Source of the DNA: Methanosarcina sp. 2.H.T.1A.6
Lineage (GTDB): Archaea; Halobacteriota; Methanosarcinia; Methanosarcinales; Methanosarcinaceae
Direction of reading: 5' to 3'
Assembly (NCBI RefSeq): GCF_000979455.1
Contig: NZ_JJOY01000003.1
Coordinates: 36,854-100,853, forward strand
DNA length: 64,000 nucleotides
Made by a program: the position numbers and the translations under genes. Numbering within the stretch: position 1 is the stretch's first letter; each line of letters opens with the position of its first letter. This document shows positions 38,580 through 46,927 of the stretch, one piece after another. The notes beneath the pieces were generated by a model, which ran no database searches, was not told where the DNA came from, and saw only the letters and a list, made by a program, of their open reading frames with translations.

Positions 38580-38741
38580 ATGGCCATGATGTTCGCCGCC
38601 TGCATCTTTTTCCTGTTGACCCTGACCATCGACTCCATCGTGTGTTTGGTGCGGCCGTGGGTGACGAGCACATGTTTATCAACATCAAAAAGGCGGTTGC
38701 AGCCTACGAATAACGCTTTATCAACGACTGAATCAGGATAA
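38580..38741 (+). pseudogene. GC-rich membrane-protein debris
   Basis: ATG at 38580 gives MFAACIFFLLTLTIDSIV, then an out-of-register continuation. A neighbouring frame gives FGAAVGDEHMFINIKKAVAAYE ending at 38713. Read across a frameshift these look like one former protein. It follows the GC-rich membrane gene directly. No family named. Confidence 0.3.
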
Positions 38742-38820
38742 GAATGTGTTATTTGGTAAATCCGGAAATCCTGAAGGTGAATGTGTTTAAGAATTCAAAA
38801 CATTTGAAAGGAGATTGAAA

Positions 38821-38895
38821 ATAGCAGACAACCTAATGCGAGGCAGAGAAGTTCTGCCCATTACCTACCTGCAGGATATTGGGAAAGCAAAGTAA
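38821..38895 (+). CDS. 24-codon frame with ATA start behind a strong ribosome site
   Basis: GGAG at 38810-38813 stands 7 nt before ATA-GCA-GAC, and the frame runs IADNLMRGREVLPITYLQDI to a TAA. If the first codon were ATG this would look like an ordinary short gene or a gene head. It is one of several frames here with ATA/ATT/ACG in the start position. Could be a remnant rather than a gene. Confidence 0.3.
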   Translation: MADNLMRGREVLPITYLQDIGKAK

Positions 38896-38922
38896 GGTCA
38901 CAACCTCAAAGGAGATTAAAGA

Positions 38923-39030
38923 ATGCCGACCAAAAATGTCTTTGAAACGATGGAGCCGAATCAGAATGCACAGGAATTTAAGCCACCTCCCGCCAGAATG
39001 GGAGATAACTGGAGAACTGGAAAAAAATGA
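38923..39030 (+). CDS. 35-residue small protein of unknown function
   Basis: ATG 8 nt after GGAG. The sequence starts MPTKNVFETMEPNQNAQEF and continues with a Pro-rich PPPARMGDNWRTGKK end, giving a charged, Gln/Asn-rich peptide. No family recognised. It follows the ATA-start frame by 27 nt, so the two may share a transcript. Confidence 0.4.
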   Translation: MPTKNVFETMEPNQNAQEFKPPPARMGDNWRTGKK

Positions 39031-39164
39031 GAAATCAGGTGAATGAAAAAATATCCTGATTAGCTCTCAAATATTGTGAAAAACCTATTAACCAGGCCTT
39101 ATTGCTTCAAGAGATTTTGTCTTGATTTTAATTTTAAATATGCTTATTTATATATAATCCAAAT

Positions 39165-39183
39165 TTTATACATTTATTGTGTC
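39165..39183 (+). promoter_or_regulatory. Shared 19-bp motif, possible promoter element (copy 2)
   Basis: TTTATACATTTATTGTGTC, one mismatch from 35454-35472, within a strongly AT-rich stretch (39110-39180), 186 nt before the DUF6325 start. The long distance to the gene would imply a leader. Confidence 0.4.
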
Positions 39184-39368
39184 AACACTGCTGTAACTGT
39201 TTTTTGACTGCAGGTTTCTGAATAAGGGGAGGAAGGCTGCCGGGACTGTAGGGTAATTCCATATCACATTCATATGACCACCACATATGACCACCAGCTA
39301 TCGGTAAAGTGCAGCGCAAAGGAAACGGAACGGCAAAAATGGAAAGAACTTCAAGAGGGGGAAAACAA

Positions 39369-39926
39369 ATGACCGAAGTAATGTATGGACCTATGCAGCT
39401 CTTAGTCATTGCATTCGAGAATCCAAAATTCCACGGACAGATCCGCCGTGAACTTGAATCAGTCATGGAAAAAGGAATGATCAGGCTCATTGACCTGCTG
39501 TTCGTATGGAAAGACGAAAAAGGGAACATCAAGTCTATGGAAGCTACACAACTGGACCAGGAGGAGAAAATACAATTCGGAGCCGTTGTAGGAGGACTTA
39601 TTGGTTATGGAGCCGGAGGCGAAGAGGGAGCCAGGGAAGGCACAGAGGCAGGAATTCTGGCAGCCGCCCAGGAAAACTACGGGATCACTGATGAAGATAT
39701 TCTGGAGGTAACCGATGCAATCCCGGAAGGTACTGCCGCTGCCATCCTTGTCATCGAACACCTCTGGGCAAAGAATCTCAAACAGGCGATCCGTGAAGCT
39801 GGAGGAGTATTGGTTTCCCAGGGCATGATCACACCTGAGCTACTTGCTTTAGTTGGAGAAGAACTGGCAGAAGCGGTTAAATTTGCAGAGGAAAAAAAGC
39901 CTGGAATGGCAGCAGCGACACCCTGA
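39369..39926 (+). CDS. DUF6325/DUF1269-like protein
   Basis: 185 residues from ATG at 39369, behind GGGGG. MYGPMQLLVIAFENPKFHGQIRRELESVMEKGMIRLIDLLFVWKDEKGNI is the DUF6325 opening. A Gly-rich centre GAVVGGLIGYGAGGEEGAREG follows, then a helical half with GTAAAILVIEHLWAKNLKQAIREAGG. Relatives occur in actinobacterial stress gene groups; function unknown. Shares architecture with the DUF1269 genes on both sides, suggesting a set acting together. Confidence 0.85.
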   Translation: MTEVMYGPMQLLVIAFENPKFHGQIRRELESVMEKGMIRLIDLLFVWKDEKGNIKSMEATQLDQEEKIQFGAVVGGLIGYGAGGEEGAREGTEAGILAAAQENYGITDEDILEVTDAIPEGTAAAILVIEHLWAKNLKQAIREAGGVLVSQGMITPELLALVGEELAEAVKFAEEKKPGMAAATP

Positions 39927-40205
39927 AAGGTACCAAAACTTAAATTCCGGTTTTAAGAATGTTTTAAGACCTGACACTCTACGATCAGTACAGAAAACCC
40001 GGAGGAAACCGGACGATAGAGCTTTCATTTTCTGTCTTTTAACGTTATTGGATATGCGAAGGTTCAAAGTTACTTATTTTTTCTTCATATTCATTACCTG
40101 GAATGCAGGGGATCGGGCAGCAGAAGAGGGTTCTGACTTAAAAGATAGATAAGAAAGAATATACCTGAAGATTCTGTTGCAGGGACAGTACTGGGCCGGA
40201 GAGAA

Positions 40206-41324
40206 ATGAAAGTGGTTGAGATTGAACAGGTGCTGCCCCTCGGCGGAATCCTCCTGAAGCTGGCCGTTATTCTGGTACTGACAATAGGAGCCATAATAGT
40301 AAGCCGATTAATCCTGAAGCACTTTCTCTGGTCGGCAGTCAAAAAGACAAACACAAAAGCTGACGATAGGATTCTCCGCCTTTTAGAAAATCTACTGCTC
40401 CTTTATATTATTCTGCGGGGCATGCAGGCAATAGTAAGACTGTTCGGTGAATCTGTCGGGTTCTATGCAGGATTTGCGGATGACCTCTTCTTCTTTCTCT
40501 ATTGGGGTATAGGGGTCTACATTATTTTTCGCCTCATATCCATCGCTTCAAACTGGTACATATCCCGGGTGCCCCTGCGGGATCGGGAAGAAATCGACCA
40601 GAGAGTTGTGCGCTCCATAAAATACATATTTTTGCTGGTTTTCAGTTTTCTGGCCATAATTGTGCTTCTTGGACATTTCGGGATCACCGGGGCCGCATTT
40701 ACTGCGTCACTTACTGCCCTGGGTATCGGGGGAGTAATAGTTGGCCTTGCAGCCCAGACGACGCTCGCGGATATAATAACCGGGATCGTGCTTCTCATTG
40801 ACCGCCCCTTCCGGATCGGAGACCGGATTCGAATCGAAAAACTCGATACCTGGGGAGATGTGATGGAGATCGGATGGCGGTCAACTCGTATTCTTACCAG
40901 GGATAATCGTCTGGTAGTAATTCCAAACTCTGTTATCGGCCTGGATATGATCACCAATTATTCCATACCCGGCAAGATGTTCCGTGTAGAGACCGATGTA
41001 GTTGTATCCTATGGCCCGGATATCGAGTACGTACGAAACCTGATTATTGAGGCTATGAAGCATGAAGACTGGATCATGCATGAACAACCTGTACAGGCTC
41101 TCTTACTCAGGTTTACCGGATCAGGAGTGGAGTTCAAAGCCAGGTGCTGGATAGAAAATTACGTGGAAACCAGGGTTTCAGAGGACAAGCTCAACACGGC
41201 AATATATAAAGCCCTGATGAATGCGAATATATTGATGCCTTCTTCCGACATCATTGTTCATATTTCGGACCAGGAAAATGAGCTGAAAATTTCCAGACAG
41301 GAAAAGGATTCAGGGGATTTCTGA
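40206..41324 (+). CDS. mscS: Mechanosensitive ion channel of the MscS family
   Basis: 372 residues. Three or more N-terminal hydrophobic segments. The pore helix region is GITGAAFTASLTALGIGGVIVGLAAQTTLADIITGIVLLIDRPFRIGDRIRI, the MscS signature with its Ala/Gly-packed helix, followed by the beta domain WGDVMEIGWRSTRILTRDNRLVVIPNSVI and an alpha/beta C-terminal domain. It opens under membrane tension to release solutes on hypo-osmotic shock. Fits the Na+/H+ antiporter and aquaporin nearby. Confidence 0.93.
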   Translation: MKVVEIEQVLPLGGILLKLAVILVLTIGAIIVSRLILKHFLWSAVKKTNTKADDRILRLLENLLLLYIILRGMQAIVRLFGESVGFYAGFADDLFFFLYWGIGVYIIFRLISIASNWYISRVPLRDREEIDQRVVRSIKYIFLLVFSFLAIIVLLGHFGITGAAFTASLTALGIGGVIVGLAAQTTLADIITGIVLLIDRPFRIGDRIRIEKLDTWGDVMEIGWRSTRILTRDNRLVVIPNSVIGLDMITNYSIPGKMFRVETDVVVSYGPDIEYVRNLIIEAMKHEDWIMHEQPVQALLLRFTGSGVEFKARCWIENYVETRVSEDKLNTAIYKALMNANILMPSSDIIVHISDQENELKISRQEKDSGDF

Positions 41325-41339
41325 TTAATCAGTTGACAT

Positions 41340-41830
41340 ATTCCGGAGCCCGGAGCTGGAAGCTTTCAGTTTTCTTTCCCTGCGCCGCCCGGAGCTTGGG
41401 CCAGCCTGCCAGCCAGATAAAAAGTGCCCGACAAAACAACACCGCAATAAAGAGAAACAATACATTGGAGAAATGCCCCGGGGACTGAAAAAATATCTTC
41501 TTTAATCCCCACGAGGCTGCTTTTTAATTTACAGGTAAATCCAAGCGCCTCCGCCAGCTTGTCTGGCGGCCCTGCAAAAAAAGCAGAAAAAAAGCAGAAA
41601 AAGAGACTTAAAAAAGTATTTTTCAGGTAGAATTTGATTTGTTCTTTTTTGTTGGGTCTTACGGTTTCCTCGATAGTTTTTGCTTGCTGACTTTTATTTT
41701 CGATCTTCTTTTCGGGCTTTTTTGCGGGAAAGACCGCTCTCCTGAGTCGAGCGTGACAGGAGCGACACAGATAGTGAATAATGTTGCACGGATCAGATAG
41801 ATCTATTATTTAGTCCCCTTTCTCCAACAG
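41340..41830 (-). repeat. Dispersed intergenic repeat, copy B (inverted relative to A)
   Basis: Reverse-complement match to copy A over at least three blocks. These are the core 41731-41796, the CCGCCAG/CTGGCGG stem at 41551-41569 next to GCCCTGCAAAAAAAGC, and an end block near 41341-41520 whose complement reads GCACTTTTTATCTGGCTGGC. It lies directly after mscS. The rest of the gap to 42470 has a TATA-like region near 41885-41915 and an ACCTGAAG/CTTCAGGT hairpin at 42028-42053, and no gene I can support. Confidence 0.75.
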
Positions 41831-42470
41831 AAAAGAACAATCCATTTAGGCAGACCCGATAAAAGAAATCAACATGCATAGAATAATATGTATAAAAGAA
41901 TAATTATATAAAGCGAATAATTGAACATCGAGCTTGGGGGAAGTGATCTCGAAGGTTCAGTGGGGGTTAACAGCATCAAAATTTACGGTAGATACCTGGC
42001 AGGTGGTTTTTAGGCGTTATAAAAGACACCTGAAGAATCTCAAGCCTTCAGGTTCAAACCGATAATAGTCAAAAAAGACATTTAAATGGAATTCATCTCG
42101 CTCTGAATAGCTCTGGCTATGGCAGAATATCAGTATCATTAGACCCTGTGAGATCACATTAATAAAACCCACATGGGACAACAAATGAAAAAAATATTGT
42201 AAATTTCCCTGTCAGAAGCGATTGTCAGAAGTGATTATTCCTCGACCCTCGGCACAAAACGGTTTGTGGGTTTTGAGTAAGGCTTTTTCCCGGTTACTAT
42301 TCTGCTGCTAAGCCAGCAGAAAATGCGTAAGCCAGAGAAGAAGACATGGTACCCCGGCTTTTTCAAGAATTACAAAACGATAGTGGAGATGCCGGTTCCG
42401 CCTTGATTGGCAAGCTGGCATAAAAACAAAGCAACAAAGAAAAAATGTGAATATAAAAGGAGGTTTGAAT

Positions 42471-42980
42471 ATAGCAACTCTAACAGTTTTAAAATTTGAC
42501 ACTCCTGGCGGTGCAGAACATGCACTTGAAGTGGTAGAGGATTTGAGCAAGAAGCAGCTGATCACCCTGCAGGATGCAGCAATCGTTTCCTGGCCGATGG
42601 GCAAAAAAAAGCCAAAAACGAAACAATTAACCAGCATGACTGGAGTAGGTGCACTCAGCGGCGCATTCTGGGGCATGCTGTTCGGCCTGATCTTCCTGGT
42701 CCCGATCTTTGGCCTGGTCGTCGGAGCTGCTGTCGGTGCACTGTCCGGCTCCTTTGCTGACGTGGGAATCAGTGATGATTTCATCAAGTCGGTCCGCAGT
42801 AAAGTGACCGAAGGCACCTCTGCCCTCTTTTTGCTTACCAGCGATGCTGTGCATGATAAGGTAGCAGAAGCTGTCAAAGGCCTCAAGTTCGAAATTATTG
42901 CTTCCAACTTGTCCAAAGAAGAAGAAGACAAGATGCACGAGATGTTTGCCGAAGAAGAAGAGGCAGCTCCGGCAATGTAA
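42471..42980 (+). CDS. DUF1269 family protein (second copy), apparent ATA start
   Basis: 169 residues if started at ATA 42471, 7 nt after AAAAGGAGG. ATLTVLKFDTPGGAEHALEVVEDLSKKQLITLQDAAIVSWPMGKKKP is the usual DUF1269 start, and a Met is expected just before ATL. The middle has the Gly-rich hydrophobic hairpin GVGALSGAFWGMLFGLIFLVPIFGLVVGAAVGALSG, then ALFLLTSDAVHDKVAEAVKG. Upstream GTG (42447) and TTG (42465) codons overlap the ribosome site, so they fit poorly. Same family as 37105. Confidence 0.85.
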   Translation: MATLTVLKFDTPGGAEHALEVVEDLSKKQLITLQDAAIVSWPMGKKKPKTKQLTSMTGVGALSGAFWGMLFGLIFLVPIFGLVVGAAVGALSGSFADVGISDDFIKSVRSKVTEGTSALFLLTSDAVHDKVAEAVKGLKFEIIASNLSKEEEDKMHEMFAEEEEAAPAM

Positions 42981-43154
42981 GTTTTGACATGAAATCGCCA
43001 CTCCAGGAATACCTGCATTCCTGGAAACTGCCTGTAAAGCAGGAAAAGAGATTTCTGAATAAAATGAATGAGGGCGAGGAGTGAAAAGTCAATTCCTTTC
43101 CCCTTTTTATTTTTGTGTATTTTTTAGAGAATCCCAATACTGATAGGAGGATAA

Positions 43155-45509
43155 ATGCCATTAAAAGAATACAAACCCGGAACCACCTTTCCCGGAGTTA
43201 TCGGACGCACTGCGGACCAGTCAGAACCTGCCTGGCCGGAACCCAACCGGGCTAAAGAAGGCACACCAAACGTATTATTTATAGTGTTGGACGACACAGG
43301 CTTCGGACAACTCGGCTGCTACGGCTCACCTATTAATACACCTAACCTTGACAGCCTGGCAGAGGGGGGCCTTGTTTATAACAATATGCATACAACAGCG
43401 CTGTGCTCTCCCACCCGCACCTGTATCCTGACCGGGCGAAACCACCATTCGAACAACATGGCCTGCATCACCGAGGGCTCAACCGGCTATCCCGGCTACA
43501 ACGGCTACATACCTTTTGAGAATGGGTTTTTGTCAGAGATCCTTCTGGAGCACGGCTACAACACCTATGCCGTGGGCAAATGGCACCTGACACCGGCAGA
43601 CCAGATCTCGGCAGCAGGACCCTATGACCGCTGGCCTCTGGGCCGGGGTTTCGAGCGCTTCTACGGTTTTTTAGGAGGCGAAACGCACCAGTATTATCCT
43701 GAGCTGGTTTACGATAGCCACTCCGTACATCCCCCCAAAACTCCCGAAGAGGGCTACACCCTGAATGAGGACCTTGCGGACAAAGCCATCCAGTTCATTG
43801 CCGATGCCAAACAGGTCGCACCCAACAAGCCTTTTTTCATGTACTTCTGCACCGGAGCCATGCATGCTCCTCACCACGTCCCCAAAGAATGGGCTGACAA
43901 ATACAAAGGCAAGTTCAATGACGGCTGGGAGGCTTACAGGGAAAAGACCTTTGCCCGTCAAAAGGAACTGGGCATAGTCCCTGAAGACGCCGAACTATCC
44001 CGTCACGACCCGGATGTCAAACCCTGGGATGAATGCTCGCCTGAGGAGAAAAAGCTCTACGCCCGCATGATGGAAGTCTTTGCCGGCTTCCTGGAACATA
44101 CCGATTACCACACCGGGAGGCTGCTGCAGTTCCTGAAAGATATCGGTGAGTTTGATAATACTTTAATCATGGTGATTTCCGACAACGGTGCAAGTTCCGA
44201 AGGGGGCCCCACGGGTTCGGTCAATGAGAACCTCTTCTTCAACAATGTACCCGAATCGCTGGAGGAAAACCTCGCAGCCCTGAATAAGCTGGGGGGCCCG
44301 GAAACTTACAACCACTATGCCTGGGGCTGGACCTGGGCGGGAGATACGCCTTTCCGCCGCTGGAAGCGGGAAACATACCGTGGAGGCATCAGCGACCCCT
44401 TCATCGTCCACTGGCCCCGTGGAATAATGGGCAGGGGCGAGGCCCGCGCCCAGTATGCCCACGCTATCGACATGGTACCCACAGTCCTGGAGTGCCTGAG
44501 AATTGAGCCCCCGACAGTTATCAAAGGGGTGACCCAGGCGCCCATAGAAGGTTTCAGTTTTGCAGACAGCTTCGACAATGCCGGTGCGCTTTCAAAGCAC
44601 CACACCCAGTACTTCGAGATGATGGGACACCGCTCCATTTACCACGACGGCTGGCGTGCCGTATGTCCATGGCCCGGTCCCTCTTTCACCGAAGCAGGGA
44701 AGTCTTTCGGCGAACCGATTCCGGCAGGGAAGCTGACTGAACTGGATGCAAAAGGCTGGGAACTTTACCATGTGGAAAAGGACTGGACCGAAAGCCATAA
44801 TATGGCTGCGGAAAACCGGTCGAAGTTGATCGAGATGATTGCCACCTGGTATGTGGAAGCCGGAAAATACAACGTGCTGCCTATCGATGCCCGCGGAGTG
44901 CTACGTCTTGCCGACGAAAGACCGCAGATTGCCGCCGAAAGGACACATTACACCTATTATCCTGGGACCCAGGTCGTGCCCATGAATGCAGCGGTCAGGG
45001 TCCTCAACCGCCCTCACAGCATCACTGCCGATGTTGAGATTCCTCCAGGAGGGGCTGAAGGAGTCCTGCTTGCCCACGGGGGTATTGACGGAGGATATTC
45101 TTTCTACATCAAAGGTAAAAAGCTGCACTGGGTTCACAACTACGTATCCAGAACCCTCTATCATGTCGAGTCCGTGGAAAATGTCCCCGAGGGGAGGCAC
45201 AAACTCCGCTTTGAGTTCGAAGTTACCGGTAAGCCAGATGTGGCAAAGGGCAAGGGGGCACCTGGCAGAGCCCAGCTCTACATAGACGGGAAATTGGTTG
45301 GCCAGGTTGAGGTTCCCGTGACGACTCCGATTATAATTGGGCTGACCAGCGGAGTCACCTGCGGCTCAGCTCTCGGGGCTCCGGTCACACCCGACTACCG
45401 GCCTCCCTTTGAGTTTACCGGCAAGATCTACAGTGTGACCGTGGATGTGAGCGGCAAGCTGATCGAGGACAAGGAAGCCGAGATCCGTATGGTCATGGCG
45501 AGGCAGTAA
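43155..45509 (+). CDS. Cys-type arylsulfatase, long AtsA/AtsD-like form
   Basis: Cleaves sulfate esters after its Cys is turned into formylglycine. 784 residues. Sulfatase domain about 35-480: metal ligands D46/D47 in IVLDDTGFG, the maturation signature C84-S-P-T-R88-TCILTG, K-x-H in GKWHL, HAPHH, and the second-metal DNG in VISDNGASS. A C-terminal concanavalin-like beta domain (about 600-784) ends FTGKIYSVTVDVSGKLIEDKEAEIRMVMARQ. There is no signal peptide, so it likely acts in the cytosol. ATG behind GGAGG. An anaerobic maturase lies 1.4 kb downstream. Confidence 0.93.
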   Translation: MPLKEYKPGTTFPGVIGRTADQSEPAWPEPNRAKEGTPNVLFIVLDDTGFGQLGCYGSPINTPNLDSLAEGGLVYNNMHTTALCSPTRTCILTGRNHHSNNMACITEGSTGYPGYNGYIPFENGFLSEILLEHGYNTYAVGKWHLTPADQISAAGPYDRWPLGRGFERFYGFLGGETHQYYPELVYDSHSVHPPKTPEEGYTLNEDLADKAIQFIADAKQVAPNKPFFMYFCTGAMHAPHHVPKEWADKYKGKFNDGWEAYREKTFARQKELGIVPEDAELSRHDPDVKPWDECSPEEKKLYARMMEVFAGFLEHTDYHTGRLLQFLKDIGEFDNTLIMVISDNGASSEGGPTGSVNENLFFNNVPESLEENLAALNKLGGPETYNHYAWGWTWAGDTPFRRWKRETYRGGISDPFIVHWPRGIMGRGEARAQYAHAIDMVPTVLECLRIEPPTVIKGVTQAPIEGFSFADSFDNAGALSKHHTQYFEMMGHRSIYHDGWRAVCPWPGPSFTEAGKSFGEPIPAGKLTELDAKGWELYHVEKDWTESHNMAAENRSKLIEMIATWYVEAGKYNVLPIDARGVLRLADERPQIAAERTHYTYYPGTQVVPMNAAVRVLNRPHSITADVEIPPGGAEGVLLAHGGIDGGYSFYIKGKKLHWVHNYVSRTLYHVESVENVPEGRHKLRFEFEVTGKPDVAKGKGAPGRAQLYIDGKLVGQVEVPVTTPIIIGLTSGVTCGSALGAPVTPDYRPPFEFTGKIYSVTVDVSGKLIEDKEAEIRMVMARQ

Positions 45510-45631
45510 ACAGCAAACCATCCAAGAAACTGAGGTCCTCATGGCTCCGGAGAGGCGGTGAAGATAGGACAGAGGACTGGCAGGCAACCCGGCGATCCGG
45601 GAACTTCCGGTCCTATCACGGGGGGAGAATC

Positions 45632-46705
45632 ATTACGGACAAACAACTTCGAAGTGACTTTGCCCGGAGCGCACCTTACTGGCTGCGCCGCTCAGGCGTG
45701 GTTAGCTGGCTCTTTCTGGGTATCGTGCTCGCCGCCAGCACTGTCCTCAGCGTCATTGCGACAGTGAGCAGTATCACCGTCCCTCTACTCGTTGCAGTGG
45801 TGATCGGCATTGTCTTTCGGCCGCTGGTGGACATGCTGGAACGGTGGCACGTTAACCGCAATATTGGCACTGTGCTGGCCATGCTGTTCATATTTCTGGG
45901 TGCCGCAGTCCTGTTCGTGATCCTGGTAAAAGGCTTCATTGACCAGGGAGCAGAGATAGTATTCCAGCTCAAAACCGGATGGGAAAGCCTGCAGGTCTGG
46001 TTGCTGCAGTTCCCGGTCAAAGAGGAGACCCTCGATTCCATCAGCACCGCAATCGCAAATGCCCTGCCTGCGCTGGGTCAGGGGATTATCGGGCTCCTCA
46101 GCAGCACGTTTTCGAGTGCTGCTGCGCTCCTGATAGGGGTCTATTTCAGTGTGTTCATTCTGTTTTTCATCCTGCGGGACGGGCCAGAAATAGAGGTCTG
46201 GCTGGCCCGGCAGTTCAACTTAAAACCCGGGACCGGTACGGCTATCGTTGCCGACATCAGCCGGTCAATACGCCTCTATTTCCGGGGAACCGCGCTCACT
46301 GCGGCGATTACGGCGGTCGTGGTGGCCGTGCCCCTGATCATCCTCAAAGTGCCCCTTGTGGGCTCGATTCTTATCCTGTACTTTTTTACTTCATTTATCC
46401 CCTACATAGGTGCCTTCATTGGAGGGGCTTTTGCCGTGATTATCGCCTTTGGTTCCGGGGGAGCAGAAACAGCGCTGATTATCGCTGTTGCGGTGATCAT
46501 ATCCAACGGGGCGCTGCAGAATGCCATAAATACGTGGGCTCTGGGGACGACTCTCAAGGTTCACCCGCTGGTCGTGTTCCTGGTCACAATCGCAGCCGGA
46601 GTTGTCGGGGGAGCCCTGGCCATGATACTGGCCGTGCCGCTGACTGCAGTCGTGATACAGACGGTGCACCGCTTACGCCAGGAGGGAGTTTTTGCAGAGG
46701 AGTAG
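45632..46705 (+). CDS. AI-2E family transporter (second copy), apparent ATT start
   Basis: 357 residues if started at ATT 45632, 4 nt after GGGGGAG. TDKQLRSDFARSAPYWLRRSGVVSWLFLGIVLAAS is a bacterial-like start for this family; the first in-frame canonical codon (GTG 45698) lies inside helix 1's approach. Core motifs: VVIGIVFRPLVDMLERWHVNRNIGTVLAMLFI, FFTSFIPYIGAFIGGAFAVIIAFGSGG and NTWALGTTLKVHPLVVFLVTIAAGVVGGALAMILAVPLTAVV. GC-rich. Same family as 35730 but clearly diverged. Stop is UAG. Confidence 0.85.
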   Translation: MTDKQLRSDFARSAPYWLRRSGVVSWLFLGIVLAASTVLSVIATVSSITVPLLVAVVIGIVFRPLVDMLERWHVNRNIGTVLAMLFIFLGAAVLFVILVKGFIDQGAEIVFQLKTGWESLQVWLLQFPVKEETLDSISTAIANALPALGQGIIGLLSSTFSSAAALLIGVYFSVFILFFILRDGPEIEVWLARQFNLKPGTGTAIVADISRSIRLYFRGTALTAAITAVVVAVPLIILKVPLVGSILILYFFTSFIPYIGAFIGGAFAVIIAFGSGGAETALIIAVAVIISNGALQNAINTWALGTTLKVHPLVVFLVTIAAGVVGGALAMILAVPLTAVVIQTVHRLRQEGVFAEE

Positions 46706-46741
46706 ATGGTCCGGATGCACGGGACAAAAGGAGAATTTCAA

Positions 46742-46927
46742 ATGACAGAAAATACAGGCAGACCTTACGAAGTCCGAATAGTGGCCCGAAGCATGGCCCG
46801 AAGCATGGCCCGAAGCATGGCCCGAAGCATGGCCCGAAGTATGATCCAGATCATGATCAGAATCGTGGCCCGAAGCATGGAGCTCAAATTCGAGCTAGGG
46901 AATCCCGGCGCAGGGAGGAAGTGCTAA
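46742..46927 (+). CDS. Small repeat protein with MARS repeats
   Basis: 61 residues; ATG 8 nt after GGAG. MTENTGRPYEVRIVARS is followed by five MARS tetrapeptides from a 12-bp tandem array (46784-46843), then a tail ending GNPGAGRKC. The stop codon TAA lies directly before the ATG of the sulfatase maturase. The strong ribosome site favours translation, but repeat expansion has probably replaced part of an older gene. No family recognised. Confidence 0.4.
   Translation: MTENTGRPYEVRIVARSMARSMARSMARSMARSMIQIMIRIVARSMELKFELGNPGAGRKC
46784..46843 (+). repeat. 12-bp tandem repeat, five units
   Basis: GCCCGAAGCATG repeated five times (the last with GTATG), and once more at 46868-46879 after a spacer. 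The unit encodes a MARS-type tetrapeptide in the small frame. Confidence 0.9.

Noticed and set aside
38126..38713. 195-codon frame overlapping the GC-rich membrane gene
   Set aside because: It is the +2 frame of the GC-rich gene at 37905 for most of its length, with no hydrophobic pattern there; only its last 20 codons may be real debris.
42028..42060. ACCTGAAG/CTTCAGGT hairpin followed by GGTTCAAACC, resembling a tRNA T-arm
   Set aside because: No matching acceptor, D or anticodon arms could be found around it.
46706..46927. The frame directly after the UAG stop of the second AI-2E gene is open for 73 codons, suggesting UAG read-through
   Set aside because: The AI-2E protein already has full family length at the UAG, the extension is low-complexity repeat, and the frame has its own ribosome site at 46742.
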